Assembly (NCBI RefSeq): GCF_937859915.1
Contig: NZ_CALMAW010000053.1
Coordinates: 62,001 to 126,000, forward strand
Origin: an uncultured Sphingomonas sp.
GTDB taxonomy: Bacteria > Pseudomonadota > Alphaproteobacteria > Sphingomonadales > Sphingomonadaceae
Reading direction: 5' to 3'
DNA: 64,000 nucleotides
Each line of letters opens with the position of its first letter. Position 1 is the stretch's first letter. Of the stretch, positions 29,787 to 45,179 are shown in pieces. The notes below the pieces were generated by a model. The model made no database searches, was not told where the DNA came from, and worked only from the letters and a program-made list of their open reading frames with translations. Made by a program: the position numbers and the translations under genes.

Positions 29787-30609
29787 GAGACTAGCCGCGA
29801 ATGCGGTCCGCGTCCGGCATGAACATGATTTCGCCGGAATCGAAATCCGAACGAACGGCAGGAATTGAGGAGCGGTCTCGGATCTCTGAAGGTCCGCTAG
29901 TGGTCATTCACCCTTCAAATGTCGGGCTTTGTTTCGGCTTGGTCGAGCGATGGTTCCGCTGGTGTCCGAATATCGCCCACGATCTTTCCTTTCCCGCTGC
30001 GCGAGGCGAGACCATAATGCGCTCGCCGACGCCGTAGAGACCGAAGCCGCGCGGGTCGGGCCGCGGGACGATCGTTTCGCGCTCGATCATCTTGGTCGCA
30101 CGGCGCGAGATCTCGCATGACGTGCACGGCCCTCGTCGGTCAGCGGCGCGAACATGCCCGAATAGCTTGCCGCCTTGAACGACAGCGACGCCAGCGCGTG
30201 CGTCGGCGGAACGCTAATTCCTCGAGCACGGCTGAAATACAGGCTTCGAACGAGGGTTGGGAAGGCGTGGCGCCAATGACCCACCGCGATGCGATTCCCG
30301 CCGAGTGCCCATAATCGGCCGAAGCACGCCGCCATGAAGATCGTGCCGGGCAACCAGCCGGCAAGCAGTTCGCGCGGGGCGTGGCGCAGCGCCACGTCGC
30401 TTGTTTGGTTGCAGTTATGAAAATCGGCGAGCGTCCGGTCTGGATTGAGCTTTCTACCGTCCGTGCAAATTATGATGACAGACCACGACATGAGCGAGTG
30501 GCTGCTTTAGAAAAGTAAGAGAACTTTCGCGGATGACCGCTGGTGAATAATTTTTTGTGTTTATAGCATGAACCACAGATGTGGGTACAAGGTGAATCCC
30601 GTCCTCATT

Positions 30610-31257
30610 TTATGTCGTTGCAGCAGTGAAGACGGCGCGCTGTGCCTCGAACGCGCGCTGAAATGCGGGTCTCGCCTCACCTTGCGCTACGTAATCGGAG
30701 ATCGTCGGTTCTTCTTCCAGCAGCCCCGATCCACCCAGCCGGCGAAGAACGGTAACCATCACGACGTCTGCCGCGCTGAATTCCCGCTCCAGCCAGTCGT
30801 GGCTTCCCAGATAGTTCGCGAGATCCCCCAGTCGCGTGCGCACACGGTCGTCGAGCATCTTCAGACGTTCCGCATGCCACGGTCGATCTGCTTCGAACAA
30901 CAACGCCATGCTCCGTTCGACCACCGGGGGCTCCAGCGTACTCTTCGCGGCGAACATCCATGCGATCACGCGCGCGCGGGCATCGGCATCGCCGGGCAAC
31001 AGCCCCGGACGCGTGTCCGCGATGTAGAGCACGATCGCCGCCGACTCAAAAAGCGTAAGGGTGCCGTCTTCAAACGTCGGGATTTGCCCGAACGGCTGCA
31101 GCCTACGATGCGCCGGCTCCTTCATCGCGGCGAAGGATAGCAGGCGGACATCGTAAGGTTGGCCCACCTCCTCGAGCGCCCATCGGACCGCCATATCTCG
31201 CGCCAATCCCCGCCCGCGATCGGGCGATTGCGCGAAGCCGGTGATGGTCGGGTTCAT
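30610..31257 (-). CDS. Glutathione S-transferase family protein
   Basis: ITGFAQSPDRGRGLARDMAVRWALEEVGQPYDVRLL...PFGQIPTFEDGTLTLFESAAIVLYIAD. Confidence 0.88.
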   Translation of the reverse strand: MNPTITGFAQSPDRGRGLARDMAVRWALEEVGQPYDVRLLSFAAMKEPAHRRLQPFGQIPTFEDGTLTLFESAAIVLYIADTRPGLLPGDADARARVIAWMFAAKSTLEPPVVERSMALLFEADRPWHAERLKMLDDRVRTRLGDLANYLGSHDWLEREFSAADVVMVTVLRRLGGSGLLEEEPTISDYVAQGEARPAFQRAFEAQRAVFTAATT

Positions 31258-31899
31258 GCAGCACCTCCAAACGGACGACACACGATGCGCGCGAGGTCTC
31301 GGTCAAACAAGAGGGCGGCATGCATGAATGTCGAAAGCTGCGCAGCTGCGAGCAAATCTGGGGTCTGCGGATTTGGGTCTTGGCCGCCGTGATCTGGTGC
31401 CGTGCGGTTCGATTGCTATCCCTCTCTTGCTCGTCCGGCGGATATTGCTGAAATTAACGGGCAGAAACATCCATATTGCCACGTCTTCGATAGACGTGAA
31501 TCCTTATCATAGGTGCAACTTTGCTAGACCATATCTTGGCCTGTCTGCTGCTTGTCGTCATTCCTACTCGCGCCCTGTGGCGTAGCCGATTGAGTCGATT
31601 GACCTCGAACTCGAAACCGTCCGTTATTTGGCTACCATGGGAATGGTGGGCGCATCCGGTTAACCTCATATATTATGGATCATTGGCGTAGGCTAAATGG
31701 TCGGCGGTCGTCCTTCCTACCAGCGTCCCAGCCTAGTGTTGATGCTCTTGCGTCCTCGGAAACAGCCGCCGTCGACAAATTATGAGCGTTTGTATCTGAA
31801 TGGATGTTCAAACCTGGAACGTGTCAAAAAGGGGCCTGAACGTCTGATTATGGGGCTGCGCCGCCGCGGAACTGCCGGACGGCTTTCGCCCCAACAGCG

Positions 31900-31972
31900 G
31901 TCATTGCGAGCGCCGCGAAGCAATCCAGCCCGGCATCTGGACTGCCACGGCGCTGCGCGCCTCGCGATGACG
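31900..31972. repeat. Interspersed palindromic element, family E
   Basis: gtcattgcgagcgccgcgaagcaatccagcccggcatctggactgccacggcgctgcgcgcctcgcgatgac, imperfect inverted repeat. Confidence 0.75.
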
Positions 31973-32446
31973 GGCGGTTCGAGCTGCTTCCGCCCTGACG
32001 TTGCGCCGGAATCGGTTGCCCTCTGCGCGTCGCAACCATCCACTGCCCGGCAGTCGCCGATGATGCGGTGCGAGCCTGCCACGCCATCGTGTAGGGCCTG
32101 CGCCAGGTAAACGCGCCGTCCGCTGTTTCCATCGATATGGCCGAACTGCCTCTTGATCGCGCCCAGAGTTCACGCGCCGCTTTCGTTGTGAAGCATGCTC
32201 GCCATTGCGGGGAAGCCATGGGGGTCATGCTTCCCCCCGAAACCATGCCGCTGCAGAGCCAAATTAAGCGTGTTCTCGCGTATAGGGTTGTCGCGCTTGC
32301 CCTGACGGTGAGACACGAAACGTCCGCCAGCGGTCACCGCTGAAATCCCGGTTATGACCGCGACGGCCCGACCCGAGCACCGTACCCAAGGCGGACGCAT
32401 CATCTTCATTTGGGGGAGCTTTTGGGACCCCCTGAGAAGGGGGCCC

Positions 32447-32533
<87 letters not shown>

Positions 32534-32659
32534 AGGTCGGGGAGACGCGCCGATAGCGGCGGGTCGCGCGGCTTGTCAATGGCGGTCTTGCGTTGCGTCG
32601 CGCGCAGAGGCAGAGCGGCCGACGACGAATTAAAGCTTCTTTGAGGATGGACGCGCGCG

Positions 32660-33595
32660 ATGACGCAATTGGTGACGCTGATCGGCGGCGGCGGATTTCT
32701 GGGGCGCTATGTCGCGCAAGCGCTGCTCAAGCGCGGCGCGCGGGTGCGCATCGTGGCGCGCGATCCCAAGCATGCCTTCTTCCTGAAACCCCAGGGTGGG
32801 CTCGGCCAAACCCAGTTCATCGCCGGCGACGTCACCAAGCGCGCGAGCATCGACCGCGCCGTCCAGGGCAGCGATGTGGTGATCAATCTGGTCGGGCTGC
32901 TCGCCGGGCCCTTGCGGGCGGTGCATGTCGATGGCGCGCGCAACGTCGCCGACGCGGCGCGCGCGGCTGGCGCCGAGACGCTGGTGCAGATTTCGGCGAT
33001 CGGCGCCGATCCCGAATCGAAGTCGCTCTATGGCCGCACCAAGGCCGAAGGCGAAGCGGCGGCGCGCGCGGCCTTTCCCGGCGCGATCATCGTTCGTCCG
33101 TCGATCGTGTTCGGTGCCGAAGACGCCTTCGTCAACCGTTTCGCCCGGATGATCGAGGTCGCCCCCGCCGTGCCGATCCTGCGCGCCGGCACGCGCTTCC
33201 AGCCGGTGTTCGCCGCCGACGTCGCCCAGGCGGTCGCGGCCGCTGCGCTCGACGGCAAGACGTTCGCAGGCCGGACCTTCGAGCTTGGCGGCCCCGAGGT
33301 GATCGCGATGGGCGACCTGCTCCGCCGCATCGCGCAGATGATCGGTCGCGCGCCGACCTTCCTCGAGCTCCCCGACAGCCTCGGCGGGATGATCGCCAAG
33401 GCCGGCTTCCTGCCCGGCGCGCCGATCACGCAGGACCAGTGGCTGATGCTCCAGCGCGACAATATCGTCACGCCGGGTGCCGAGGGTTTCGCCGCCTTCG
33501 GGCTGCAGCCGACCCCGCTCGACAGCGTCGCGCCGACCTGGCTGGTGCGCTATCGCCGGTCGGGCCGTTTCGGCGCCGAGCGCAAGGCGTCCTGA
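32660..33595 (+). CDS. NAD(P)H-binding / complex I NDUFA9-like protein
   Basis: VTLIGGGGFLGRYVAQALLKRGARVRIVARDP...HVDGARNVADAARAAGAETLVQISAIGADPESKSLYGRTKAEGE. Confidence 0.85.
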   Translation: MTQLVTLIGGGGFLGRYVAQALLKRGARVRIVARDPKHAFFLKPQGGLGQTQFIAGDVTKRASIDRAVQGSDVVINLVGLLAGPLRAVHVDGARNVADAARAAGAETLVQISAIGADPESKSLYGRTKAEGEAAARAAFPGAIIVRPSIVFGAEDAFVNRFARMIEVAPAVPILRAGTRFQPVFAADVAQAVAAAALDGKTFAGRTFELGGPEVIAMGDLLRRIAQMIGRAPTFLELPDSLGGMIAKAGFLPGAPITQDQWLMLQRDNIVTPGAEGFAAFGLQPTPLDSVAPTWLVRYRRSGRFGAERKAS

Positions 33596-33604
33596 TCCGA
33601 TCAC

Positions 33605-33626
33605 GGACCGGCTTGTGCGCCGGTCC
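33605..33626 (+). terminator. Candidate terminator-like stem-loop
   Basis: GGACCGGC-TTGTGC-GCCGGTCC perfect 8-bp stem just 3' of the preceding CDS; no clear U-tract. Confidence 0.4.
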
Positions 33627-33658
33627 TCCTCCTTTCTCGACTCCAGCGAACGAGATCC

Positions 33659-34474
33659 GTGCCGATGATGATTCTCCAGCCCATCCTGCTCGGCATCGTC
33701 GAGGGGGTGACCGAATTCCTGCCGGTCTCCTCGACAGGGCATCTGATTCTCGCCGGCGCGCTGCTCGGCTATGACCCCGACCAATGGGCGACGTTCAACA
33801 TCGTCATCCAGCTCGGCGCGATCCTGGCGATCGTCGTGCTCTATTGGCGGACCTTTTGGGCGGTGCTCACGGGACTGGTCCATCGCACGCCGGGCGCGTG
33901 GCGCTTCGTGCGCAACCTGCTGATCGCGTTCGTCCCCGCCGCGGTGATCGGTCTGGCGCTGCACAAGAAGATCGAACTATTGCTGACCAAACCCAAGCTG
34001 GTCTGCGTCGCCCTGATCGTCGGCGGCATCGCGATCCTGATTGTCGAGCGGCTTGCCAAGCGTCAGCATATCGTCGGCGTCGCGGATATTCCGGTTCCGA
34101 CGACGATCGGCATCGGCTTCATCCAGTGCCTCGCGATGATTCCGGGCGTCAGCCGCTCGGGCGCGACGATCCTGGGAGCATTGTCGCTCGGCGTCGAACG
34201 ACGCACCGCGGCGGAGTTCAGCTTCTTCCTTGCGATCCCGACGATGCTGGGAGCCACGGTGGTGGAACTAGCGAAGAAGGCGCCGCCTGCGGCCGTCGGA
34301 GTCGCGCATGTCGGCGGGGCCGAGATTGCCATCGGTTTCGTCACCGCCTTCCTTGTGGCGCTGGTTGTCGTGCGGGCGTTCGTCGCGGTCGTCTCGCGGC
34401 GCGGCTTCGGCCCCTTTGCCTGGTACCGGATCATCGCCGGGACGGCGGCTTTGATCTGGCTCACCACACAATAG
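33659..34474 (+). CDS. uppP: Undecaprenyl-diphosphatase
   Basis: LGIVEGVTEFLPVSSTGHLILAGALLGY; PGVSRSGATILGALSLGVERRTAAEFSFFLAIPTMLGA. Confidence 0.95.
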   Translation: MPMMILQPILLGIVEGVTEFLPVSSTGHLILAGALLGYDPDQWATFNIVIQLGAILAIVVLYWRTFWAVLTGLVHRTPGAWRFVRNLLIAFVPAAVIGLALHKKIELLLTKPKLVCVALIVGGIAILIVERLAKRQHIVGVADIPVPTTIGIGFIQCLAMIPGVSRSGATILGALSLGVERRTAAEFSFFLAIPTMLGATVVELAKKAPPAAVGVAHVGGAEIAIGFVTAFLVALVVVRAFVAVVSRRGFGPFAWYRIIAGTAALIWLTTQ

Positions 34475-34630
34475 GTCCGAACCGGTATTATCAGGTTGCG
34501 CTTATGGTAGCGTCGCAAACACCCGGAGACTATTACGAGCAAAGTGGGACAGCTATCCTGTCCTAAGTCTCGATTCTGTCGTGACTAACCCCGCGGACTA
34601 TGCTTTTCGTGCCCTCGATGGAGGGTTCGA

Positions 34631-36081
34631 ATGGCTGATAATCCGATGCTCAAGTTCGTGGGGACAGGCCAAGCCTATCCCGACAAGCGCGCGCCCGACA
34701 TTCGTGCCGAGGATTTCGCCGAGATCACGCGCGCCTATATCGATGCGAAGGCGCAGGAACAGGCGGGGCGCTGCTCGCAATGCGGCGTGCCCTATTGCTC
34801 GACCCATTGTCCGCTGCACAACCATATCCCCGACTGGCTGCGGCTGACCGCCGAAGGCCGCTTGCGCGAGGCCTATGAGCTGTCGTCGGCGACCTCGACG
34901 ATGCCCGAGATCTGCGGCCGCATCTGCCCGCAGGATCGGCTGTGCGAGGGCAATTGCGTCATCGAGTTTTCTGGCCACGGCGCGGTCACCATCGGCGCGA
35001 TCGAGAAGTTCATCACCGACACCGCATGGAAGGAAGGCTGGGTCGAACCGATCGTGCCGGTGCGCGACCGACAGGGCCAGTCGATCGGCATCGTCGGCGC
35101 GGGCCCGGCAGGCCTCACCACCGCCGAATATATGCGCGGCCACGGCTATAAGGTGCATGTCTACGACCGCCACGATCGCGCCGGCGGGCTGCTGGTCTAC
35201 GGCATCCCCGGCTTCAAGCTCGAGAAGGAGGTGGTCACGCGCCGCTTCGAGCGGCTGCGCGAGGCGGGCATCCATTTCCATCTTGGTTTCGAGGTCGGCC
35301 GCGACGCGACGATGGCGCAGCTGCGCGAGCGGCACGACGCGCTGCTGATCGCGACCGGCGTCTACCGCGCGCGCGAGATCAAGGCGCCGGGGGTCGGATC
35401 GCCGGGTGTGATCAAGGCACTCGACTTCCTGATCGCGTCGAACCGCAAGGGCTTCGGCGACAGCGTGCCCGAGTGGGACAGTGGTGCCCTCAACGCCGAG
35501 GGCAAGCATGTCGTCGTCGTCGGCGGCGGCGACACCGCAATGGACTGCGTGCGCACCGCGGTGCGCCAGGGCGCCAAGTCGGTGAAGTGCCTGTACCGCC
35601 GCGACCGCGCCAACATGCCCGGCTCGCAGCGCGAGGTCGCCAATGCCGAGGAAGAGGGCGTCGAATTCGTCTGGCTCTCCGCACCCGACGCGTTCGAGGC
35701 GGGCGAGCAGGTCAGCGGCGTGCGCGCCTCGCGGATGCGGCTGGGTGCGCCTGACGCCTCCGGCCGCCGCGCGCCCGAGCTCGATCCAGGCAGCGAGTTC
35801 CGGCTCGATGCCGATCTGGTCATCCAGGCGCTGGGCTTCGATCCCGAGGACCTGCCGCAGATGTTCGGCGCGCCCGAGCTTTCGGTGACGCGCTGGGGCA
35901 CGCTACGCGTCGACCACAAGACGATGCAGACCTCGATGCCCGGCGTGTTCGCCGCGGGCGACATCGTACGGGGCGCGAGCCTCGTCGTCTGGGCGGTGCG
36001 CGACGGCCGCGACGTCAGCGCGCGGATGCACGCCTGGCTCAAGGAAAAGGCCAAGTCGGCCAAGCTGGAGGCGGTGGCAGC

Positions 36082-36085
<4 letters not shown>
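34631..36085 (+). CDS. gltD: Glutamate synthase small subunit
   Basis: RCSQCGVPYCSTHCPLHNHIPDWL; ICGRICPQDRLCEGNCV; two FAD/NAD-binding motifs; ATGA overlap with gltB. Confidence 0.95.
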
Positions 36086-40641
<4,556 letters not shown>

Positions 40642-40657
40642 CGTTGCCCTGTGACCC

Positions 40658-40746
40658 GTCATTCCCGCGCAGGCGGGAATCCATACGCGCAGCGCTCGAT
40701 CAATGGGCGCTGCGCTATGGATCCCGGATCAAGTCCGGGATGACGA
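40658..40746. repeat. Interspersed palindromic element, family B
   Basis: cgtcattcccgcgcaggcgggaatccatacgcgcagcgctcgatcaatgggcgctgcgctatggatcccggatcaagtccgggatgacg. Confidence 0.8.
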
Positions 40747-41172
40747 CGAAGGGGAAGCTTTGCGGCCGGAATCTGCACCCTTATCGAGAACGGCGAGCGA
40801 CACCGCGGCCCGTGCCTCGATCGCGGTTTCCAGCGCATCGAGCAGGCCGATCGCCGTGAACGGCTTTTCGCACACCGGATGGTCGCCATAGGCGGACGGA
40901 ATCTCGTTGCGGCTGCCGGTCGCGAACACGAACGGGACGCCGAGCTTGCGGAACTGGTCGGCGATCATCAGCGACATGCCGTCGAGCCGCAGGTCGAGCA
41001 CGGCGGCATCGAACAGCAGCGTCCGGTTATCGATCGCGTCCTGCGCTTCCTCGGTGGTGCAGACCGGCCCTAGCGGGACGCCGCCCGCTTCCTCGATGAT
41101 CGCCGAGATATGCTCGCCAATCATGGCATTGTCCTCGACGATCAGGACCCGTCGCGCGTGCATGTAGCTCAT
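40729..41172 (-). CDS. Single-domain response regulator (REC)
   Basis: RRVLIVEDNAMIGEHISAIIEEAGG...FDAAVLDLRLDGMS...PFVFATGSRNEIP...CEKPFTAIGLLDAL. Confidence 0.85.
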   Translation of the reverse strand: MSYMHARRVLIVEDNAMIGEHISAIIEEAGGVPLGPVCTTEEAQDAIDNRTLLFDAAVLDLRLDGMSLMIADQFRKLGVPFVFATGSRNEIPSAYGDHPVCEKPFTAIGLLDALETAIEARAAVSLAVLDKGADSGRKASPSSSSRT

Positions 41173-41309
41173 GGGCCCATCTCCCGATTGCCGTTGCCAC
41201 CGGTCTGCGATCATCGGGATTAACGGTTGGTCACTGTTGCCGCGCGCCTGCGACCAATGTCTAGCGGCCGGCCGGTGACCGGCAGCAGGGCGATGATCGG
41301 CCACGCGGA

Positions 41310-42665
41310 TTGACGCGCGCGCGCGATGTCCCCAATCCGGTCGAAACGGCAACGGGGGCGACGGGCGTGGATGCGGTGACCGACGGTAGACAGATCAAGC
41401 GCATCCTGCTGGCGAGCCTGGTCGGCACCTCGGTCGAATTCTACGATTTTTACATCTACGCGACCGCGACCAGCCTGGTGTTCGGGCCGCTGTTCTTCCC
41501 GGGCAGCTCGCCCTCGGCGCAATTGCTGTCCTCCTATGCGAGCTTCGGCCTCGCCTTCCTCGCCCGGCCGCTGGGCGGCGCGCTGTTCGGCCATTTCGGT
41601 GACCGCATCGGGCGCAAGTCGACGCTGGTCGCCTCGCTGCTGCTGATGGGCTTTTCGACCGCCGCGATCGCACTGCTGCCGACCTACGCGACCGCGGGCT
41701 GGATCGCGCCCGCGCTGCTCTGCCTGCTGCGCTTCGGCCAGGGTATCGGGCTCGGCGGCGAGTGGAGCGGGGCGGCGCTGCTCGCGGTGGAAAATGCGCC
41801 GCCGGGCTGGCGTGGGCGCTTCGGCATGGCGCCGCAAATCGGCGCGCCGGTCGGTTTCCTGGCTGCGAACGGCTTCTTCCTCGCGCTCGGCGCCTGGCTG
41901 ACTCCCGACCAGTTTCGCGACTGGGGCTGGCGCATCCCTTTCCTGGCGAGCGCGCTGCTCGTCGGGCTCGGCCTGTGGGTGCGGCTCAAGCTGACCGAGA
42001 CCGCCGCCTTCGCCGCCGCGCTTGAGGAGTCGCCGCCGCCGCGCGTGCCGATCGCCGACGTGCTGCGCGGGCATCTGCGCGTCACCGTCGCGGGGACGCT
42101 GGGCGTCGTCGCCTGCTTCGCGCTCTATTACATCGCGACCGCGTTCGCGCTCGGCTACGGCACGACCACGCTCGGCTATGCACGCCAGGCCTTTCTCAAG
42201 GCGCAGCTCGGCGCGATCCTGTTCATGGCGGTGGGGATCGTCGCGGCGGGCTGGCTGTCGGACATCTTCAGTCCGCGCCGCGTGCTGGCGGTCGGTTGCC
42301 TCGCTACGATCCTCGTCGGCGCGCTGCTGTCGCCGCTGCTGGGCGGCGGCCAGATGACGGGCGTGTTCGCCTTCCTCTCGCTCGGGCTGCTCGCGATGGG
42401 CTTCGTCTACGGCCCGCTCGGCGCCTGGCTGCCGGGGCTGTTTCCGCCCCAGGTGCGCTATACGGGGACCTCGCTCGCCTTCAACATCGGCGGGATCATC
42501 GGCGGCGGCCTCACCCCGGCACTTGCCAAGATGATCGCCGACAGGGGGGGGCTCGCGCCGGTCGGCGGCTATCTGGCGGGCGCGGCGGTCCTCAGCATCG
42601 CAGGATTGCTGTTCGCGGGGCGCGGACGCAACGACGACACACCGGTCGCGATTCTCGAACCCTGA
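41310..42665 (+). CDS. MFS transporter, metabolite:H+ symporter (MHS)-like
   Basis: IKRILLASLVGTSVEFYDFYIYATATSLVFGPLFFP...RPLGGALFGHFGDRIGRKSTLVASLLLMG. Confidence 0.88.
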   Translation: MTRARDVPNPVETATGATGVDAVTDGRQIKRILLASLVGTSVEFYDFYIYATATSLVFGPLFFPGSSPSAQLLSSYASFGLAFLARPLGGALFGHFGDRIGRKSTLVASLLLMGFSTAAIALLPTYATAGWIAPALLCLLRFGQGIGLGGEWSGAALLAVENAPPGWRGRFGMAPQIGAPVGFLAANGFFLALGAWLTPDQFRDWGWRIPFLASALLVGLGLWVRLKLTETAAFAAALEESPPPRVPIADVLRGHLRVTVAGTLGVVACFALYYIATAFALGYGTTTLGYARQAFLKAQLGAILFMAVGIVAAGWLSDIFSPRRVLAVGCLATILVGALLSPLLGGGQMTGVFAFLSLGLLAMGFVYGPLGAWLPGLFPPQVRYTGTSLAFNIGGIIGGGLTPALAKMIADRGGLAPVGGYLAGAAVLSIAGLLFAGRGRNDDTPVAILEP

Positions 42666-42712
42666 GCGTGCGGCATCTGGCTTTGGCGGCCAGCCCCGAT
42701 TAAGCGGGCGCC

Positions 42713-44386
42713 ATGACGACCGACATCGAGATCGCCCGTGCCGCCACCCTCCAGCCGATCGCGCAGATCGCTGGAAAGCTTGGCATCCCCGACGAGGCCA
42801 TCGAGCCTTACGGTCGCTACAAGGCCAAGATCGACGGGGGCTGGCTCCAGCAGCAGCAGGCGACCGTGACACCGGGCAAGCTGATCCTGGTCACCGCGAT
42901 CAACCCGACGCCGGCGGGCGAGGGCAAGACCACCACCTCGGTCGGCCTTGCCGATGCGCTGACGCTGTCGGGACGCCGCGCCGTGCTGTGTCTGCGCGAA
43001 CCCTCGCTCGGGCCCTGCTTCGGGCAGAAGGGCGGCGCCACCGGCGGCGGCCATGCACAGGTCGCGCCGATGGAGGACATCAACCTCCACTTCACCGGCG
43101 ACTTCCACGCGATCACCGCCGCGCACAATCTCCTCGCCGCGATGCTCGATAACCATATCCACTGGGGCAATGCGCTCGACATCGACGTGCGCCGCGTCGT
43201 CTGGCGCCGCGTGCTCGACATGAACGACCGCGCCTTGCGCGACATCGTCCAGTCGCTCGGCGGCCCCGCCAACGGATTCCCGCGCGAATCCGGCTTCGAC
43301 ATCACCGTCGCCTCCGAGGTGATGGCGATCTTCTGCCTTGCCGAGGACTTGGCCGACATGGAAGCGCGACTCGGCCGCATCGTCGTCGCCTATACGCGCG
43401 ACAAGCGCCCGGTGACCGCGCGCGACCTCAAGGCCGACGGCGCGATGGCGGTGCTGCTCGCCGAGGCGATCAAGCCCAATCTGGTCCAGACGCTCGAGGG
43501 CACGCCCGCCTTCATCCATGGCGGGCCGTTCGCCAATATCGCGCATGGCTGCAATTCGGTAATCGCGACGCGCGCCGGGCTGGCGCTCGGCGACTATGTC
43601 GTCACCGAAGCAGGCTTCGGCGCCGATCTGGGCGCGGAGAAATTCTTCGACATCAAGTGCCGGCAGGCGGGGCTCGCGCCCGCAGCCGTCGTCATCGTCG
43701 CGACGGTGCGCGCGCTCAAGATGAACGGCGGCGTCGCCAAGGCCGACTTGGCGCATGAGGATGTCGAGGCGGTACGACGCGGTGCGGTCAATCTGTTCCG
43801 CCACATCGAGAATGTACGGCTGTTCGGCGTGCCCGTCGTGGTGGCGATCAACCATTTCGTCACCGACAGCGACGCCGAGGTCGCGGTGATCCAGCATGGC
43901 GCCGCGGTCCAGGGCGCGCGCGCGATCCTGTGCCGGCATTGGGCGGAAGGCGGCGCGGGTGCCGCCGAGCTCGCCGAGGCGGTGGCTGCGCTGGCCGATG
44001 CGGGCGACGCCGAGTTCGCACCGCTCTATGCCGACGCACTGCCGCTGCTCGCCAAGATCGAGGCGGTCGCGACGCGCATCTATCACGCCGCATCGGTGAG
44101 CGCGTCGCCCGCGATCCTGGCGCAGCTGCGCGCCTGGGAAGAGGCGGGCTACGGCCATCTGCCGGTGTGCATGGCCAAGACGCAATACAGCTTCTCGACC
44201 GACCCGACGGCGCTCGGCGCGCCGGTCGGCCACGTCGTGCCGATCCGCGAGGTCCGGCTGGCAGCAGGCGCGGGCTTCGTCGTGGCGATCTGCGGCGAGA
44301 TCATGGCGATGCCGGGGCTCCCCCGCAAACCCGCCGCCGAGACGATCCGCATCGATAGCGCGGGGCATATCGAGGGGCTGTTCTAG
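42713..44386 (+). CDS. fhs: Formate--tetrahydrofolate ligase
   Basis: [79 protein letters not shown]. Confidence 0.95.
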   Translation: MTTDIEIARAATLQPIAQIAGKLGIPDEAIEPYGRYKAKIDGGWLQQQQATVTPGKLILVTAINPTPAGEGKTTTSVGLADALTLSGRRAVLCLREPSLGPCFGQKGGATGGGHAQVAPMEDINLHFTGDFHAITAAHNLLAAMLDNHIHWGNALDIDVRRVVWRRVLDMNDRALRDIVQSLGGPANGFPRESGFDITVASEVMAIFCLAEDLADMEARLGRIVVAYTRDKRPVTARDLKADGAMAVLLAEAIKPNLVQTLEGTPAFIHGGPFANIAHGCNSVIATRAGLALGDYVVTEAGFGADLGAEKFFDIKCRQAGLAPAAVVIVATVRALKMNGGVAKADLAHEDVEAVRRGAVNLFRHIENVRLFGVPVVVAINHFVTDSDAEVAVIQHGAAVQGARAILCRHWAEGGAGAAELAEAVAALADAGDAEFAPLYADALPLLAKIEAVATRIYHAASVSASPAILAQLRAWEEAGYGHLPVCMAKTQYSFSTDPTALGAPVGHVVPIREVRLAAGAGFVVAICGEIMAMPGLPRKPAAETIRIDSAGHIEGLF

Positions 44387-44402
44387 GATTGCCGGGGAAC
44401 GG

Positions 44403-45068
44403 TCAGGCTTCGACGAGTCCAAGCGTCCCAGCCGCATCCATGTCCACGGTGAGCGCCTCATAATCGCGCATCGCCACATGCGCCGTTGCCATCGGATGCG
44501 CATGTGTCGCGGTGATCACCACTACAGCGGCGCCCGCCGCCTCGGCCGCGGCGATCCCCGCCGCTGCATCTTCGAACACCAGACAGTCTTCGGCCGCGAC
44601 TCCGAGGCGCTCGGCGGCGAGGAAGAAGCAGTCGGGCGCGGGCTTGCCGCGTTCGACATCCTCGGCGGTGATGAACAGCGGCGGCAACGGCAGGCCCGCC
44701 GCGGCGAGCCGTCGCTCGGCGAGCAGGCGCGGTGCCGAGGTGACGATCGCCCACCGATCCGCAGGGAGCGACGCGAGGAAGGCCGCCGCCCCCGCGATCG
44801 GATCGATGTCGTCGACATCGTCCATCTCCGTCGCCGTGATCGCCGCCGCCTCGGCGACCGGATCAACCCCGGGCAGGCCGAGCCGCCGGATCGTCTCGAC
44901 CGACTGCACGCCGTGGATCGTCGGCAGGAATGCCGCGACGTCGAGGCCATGATCGCGCGCCCATGCCGACCAGACGCGCTCGGCGGAGGCGATCGAGCTC
45001 AGGATGGTGCCGTCCATGTCGAACAGGAAAGCGGCGAAGCGATGGTCGGGGAAGAGGGTATCAGACAC
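44403..45068 (-). CDS. HAD-superfamily phosphatase / sugar phosphatase
   Basis: FLFDMDGTILSSIASAERVW...GKPAPDCFFLAAERLGVAAEDCLVFEDAAAGIAAAEAAGA; GTG start likely. Confidence 0.88.
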   Translation of the reverse strand: MSDTLFPDHRFAAFLFDMDGTILSSIASAERVWSAWARDHGLDVAAFLPTIHGVQSVETIRRLGLPGVDPVAEAAAITATEMDDVDDIDPIAGAAAFLASLPADRWAIVTSAPRLLAERRLAAAGLPLPPLFITAEDVERGKPAPDCFFLAAERLGVAAEDCLVFEDAAAGIAAAEAAGAAVVVITATHAHPMATAHVAMRDYEALTVDMDAAGTLGLVEA

Positions 45069-45090
45069 GGTATACGCTTTCACAAAACAC

Positions 45091-45173
45091 CCGTTCGTCC
45101 TGAGCGAAGTCGAAGGACATGTTTCGCGCGCTGCGCTCGCAACACGCACTTCGACGTCGCTCAGTGCGAACGG
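45091..45173. repeat. Interspersed palindromic element, family A
   Basis: ccgttcgtcctgagcgaagtcgaaggacatg ... acttcgacgtcgctcagtgcgaacgg. Confidence 0.85.
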
Positions 45174-45179
45174 ATCTGA

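Noticed and set aside
26992-32446. Integrase and att duplication next to tRNA-Leu
   Set aside because: No integrase-like ORF and no copy of the tRNA 3' end were noticed in the adjacent region, so an integrative element cannot be claimed.
41220-42872. 550-aa minus-strand ORF opposite the MHS transporter
   Set aside because: Shadow ORF with biased composition.
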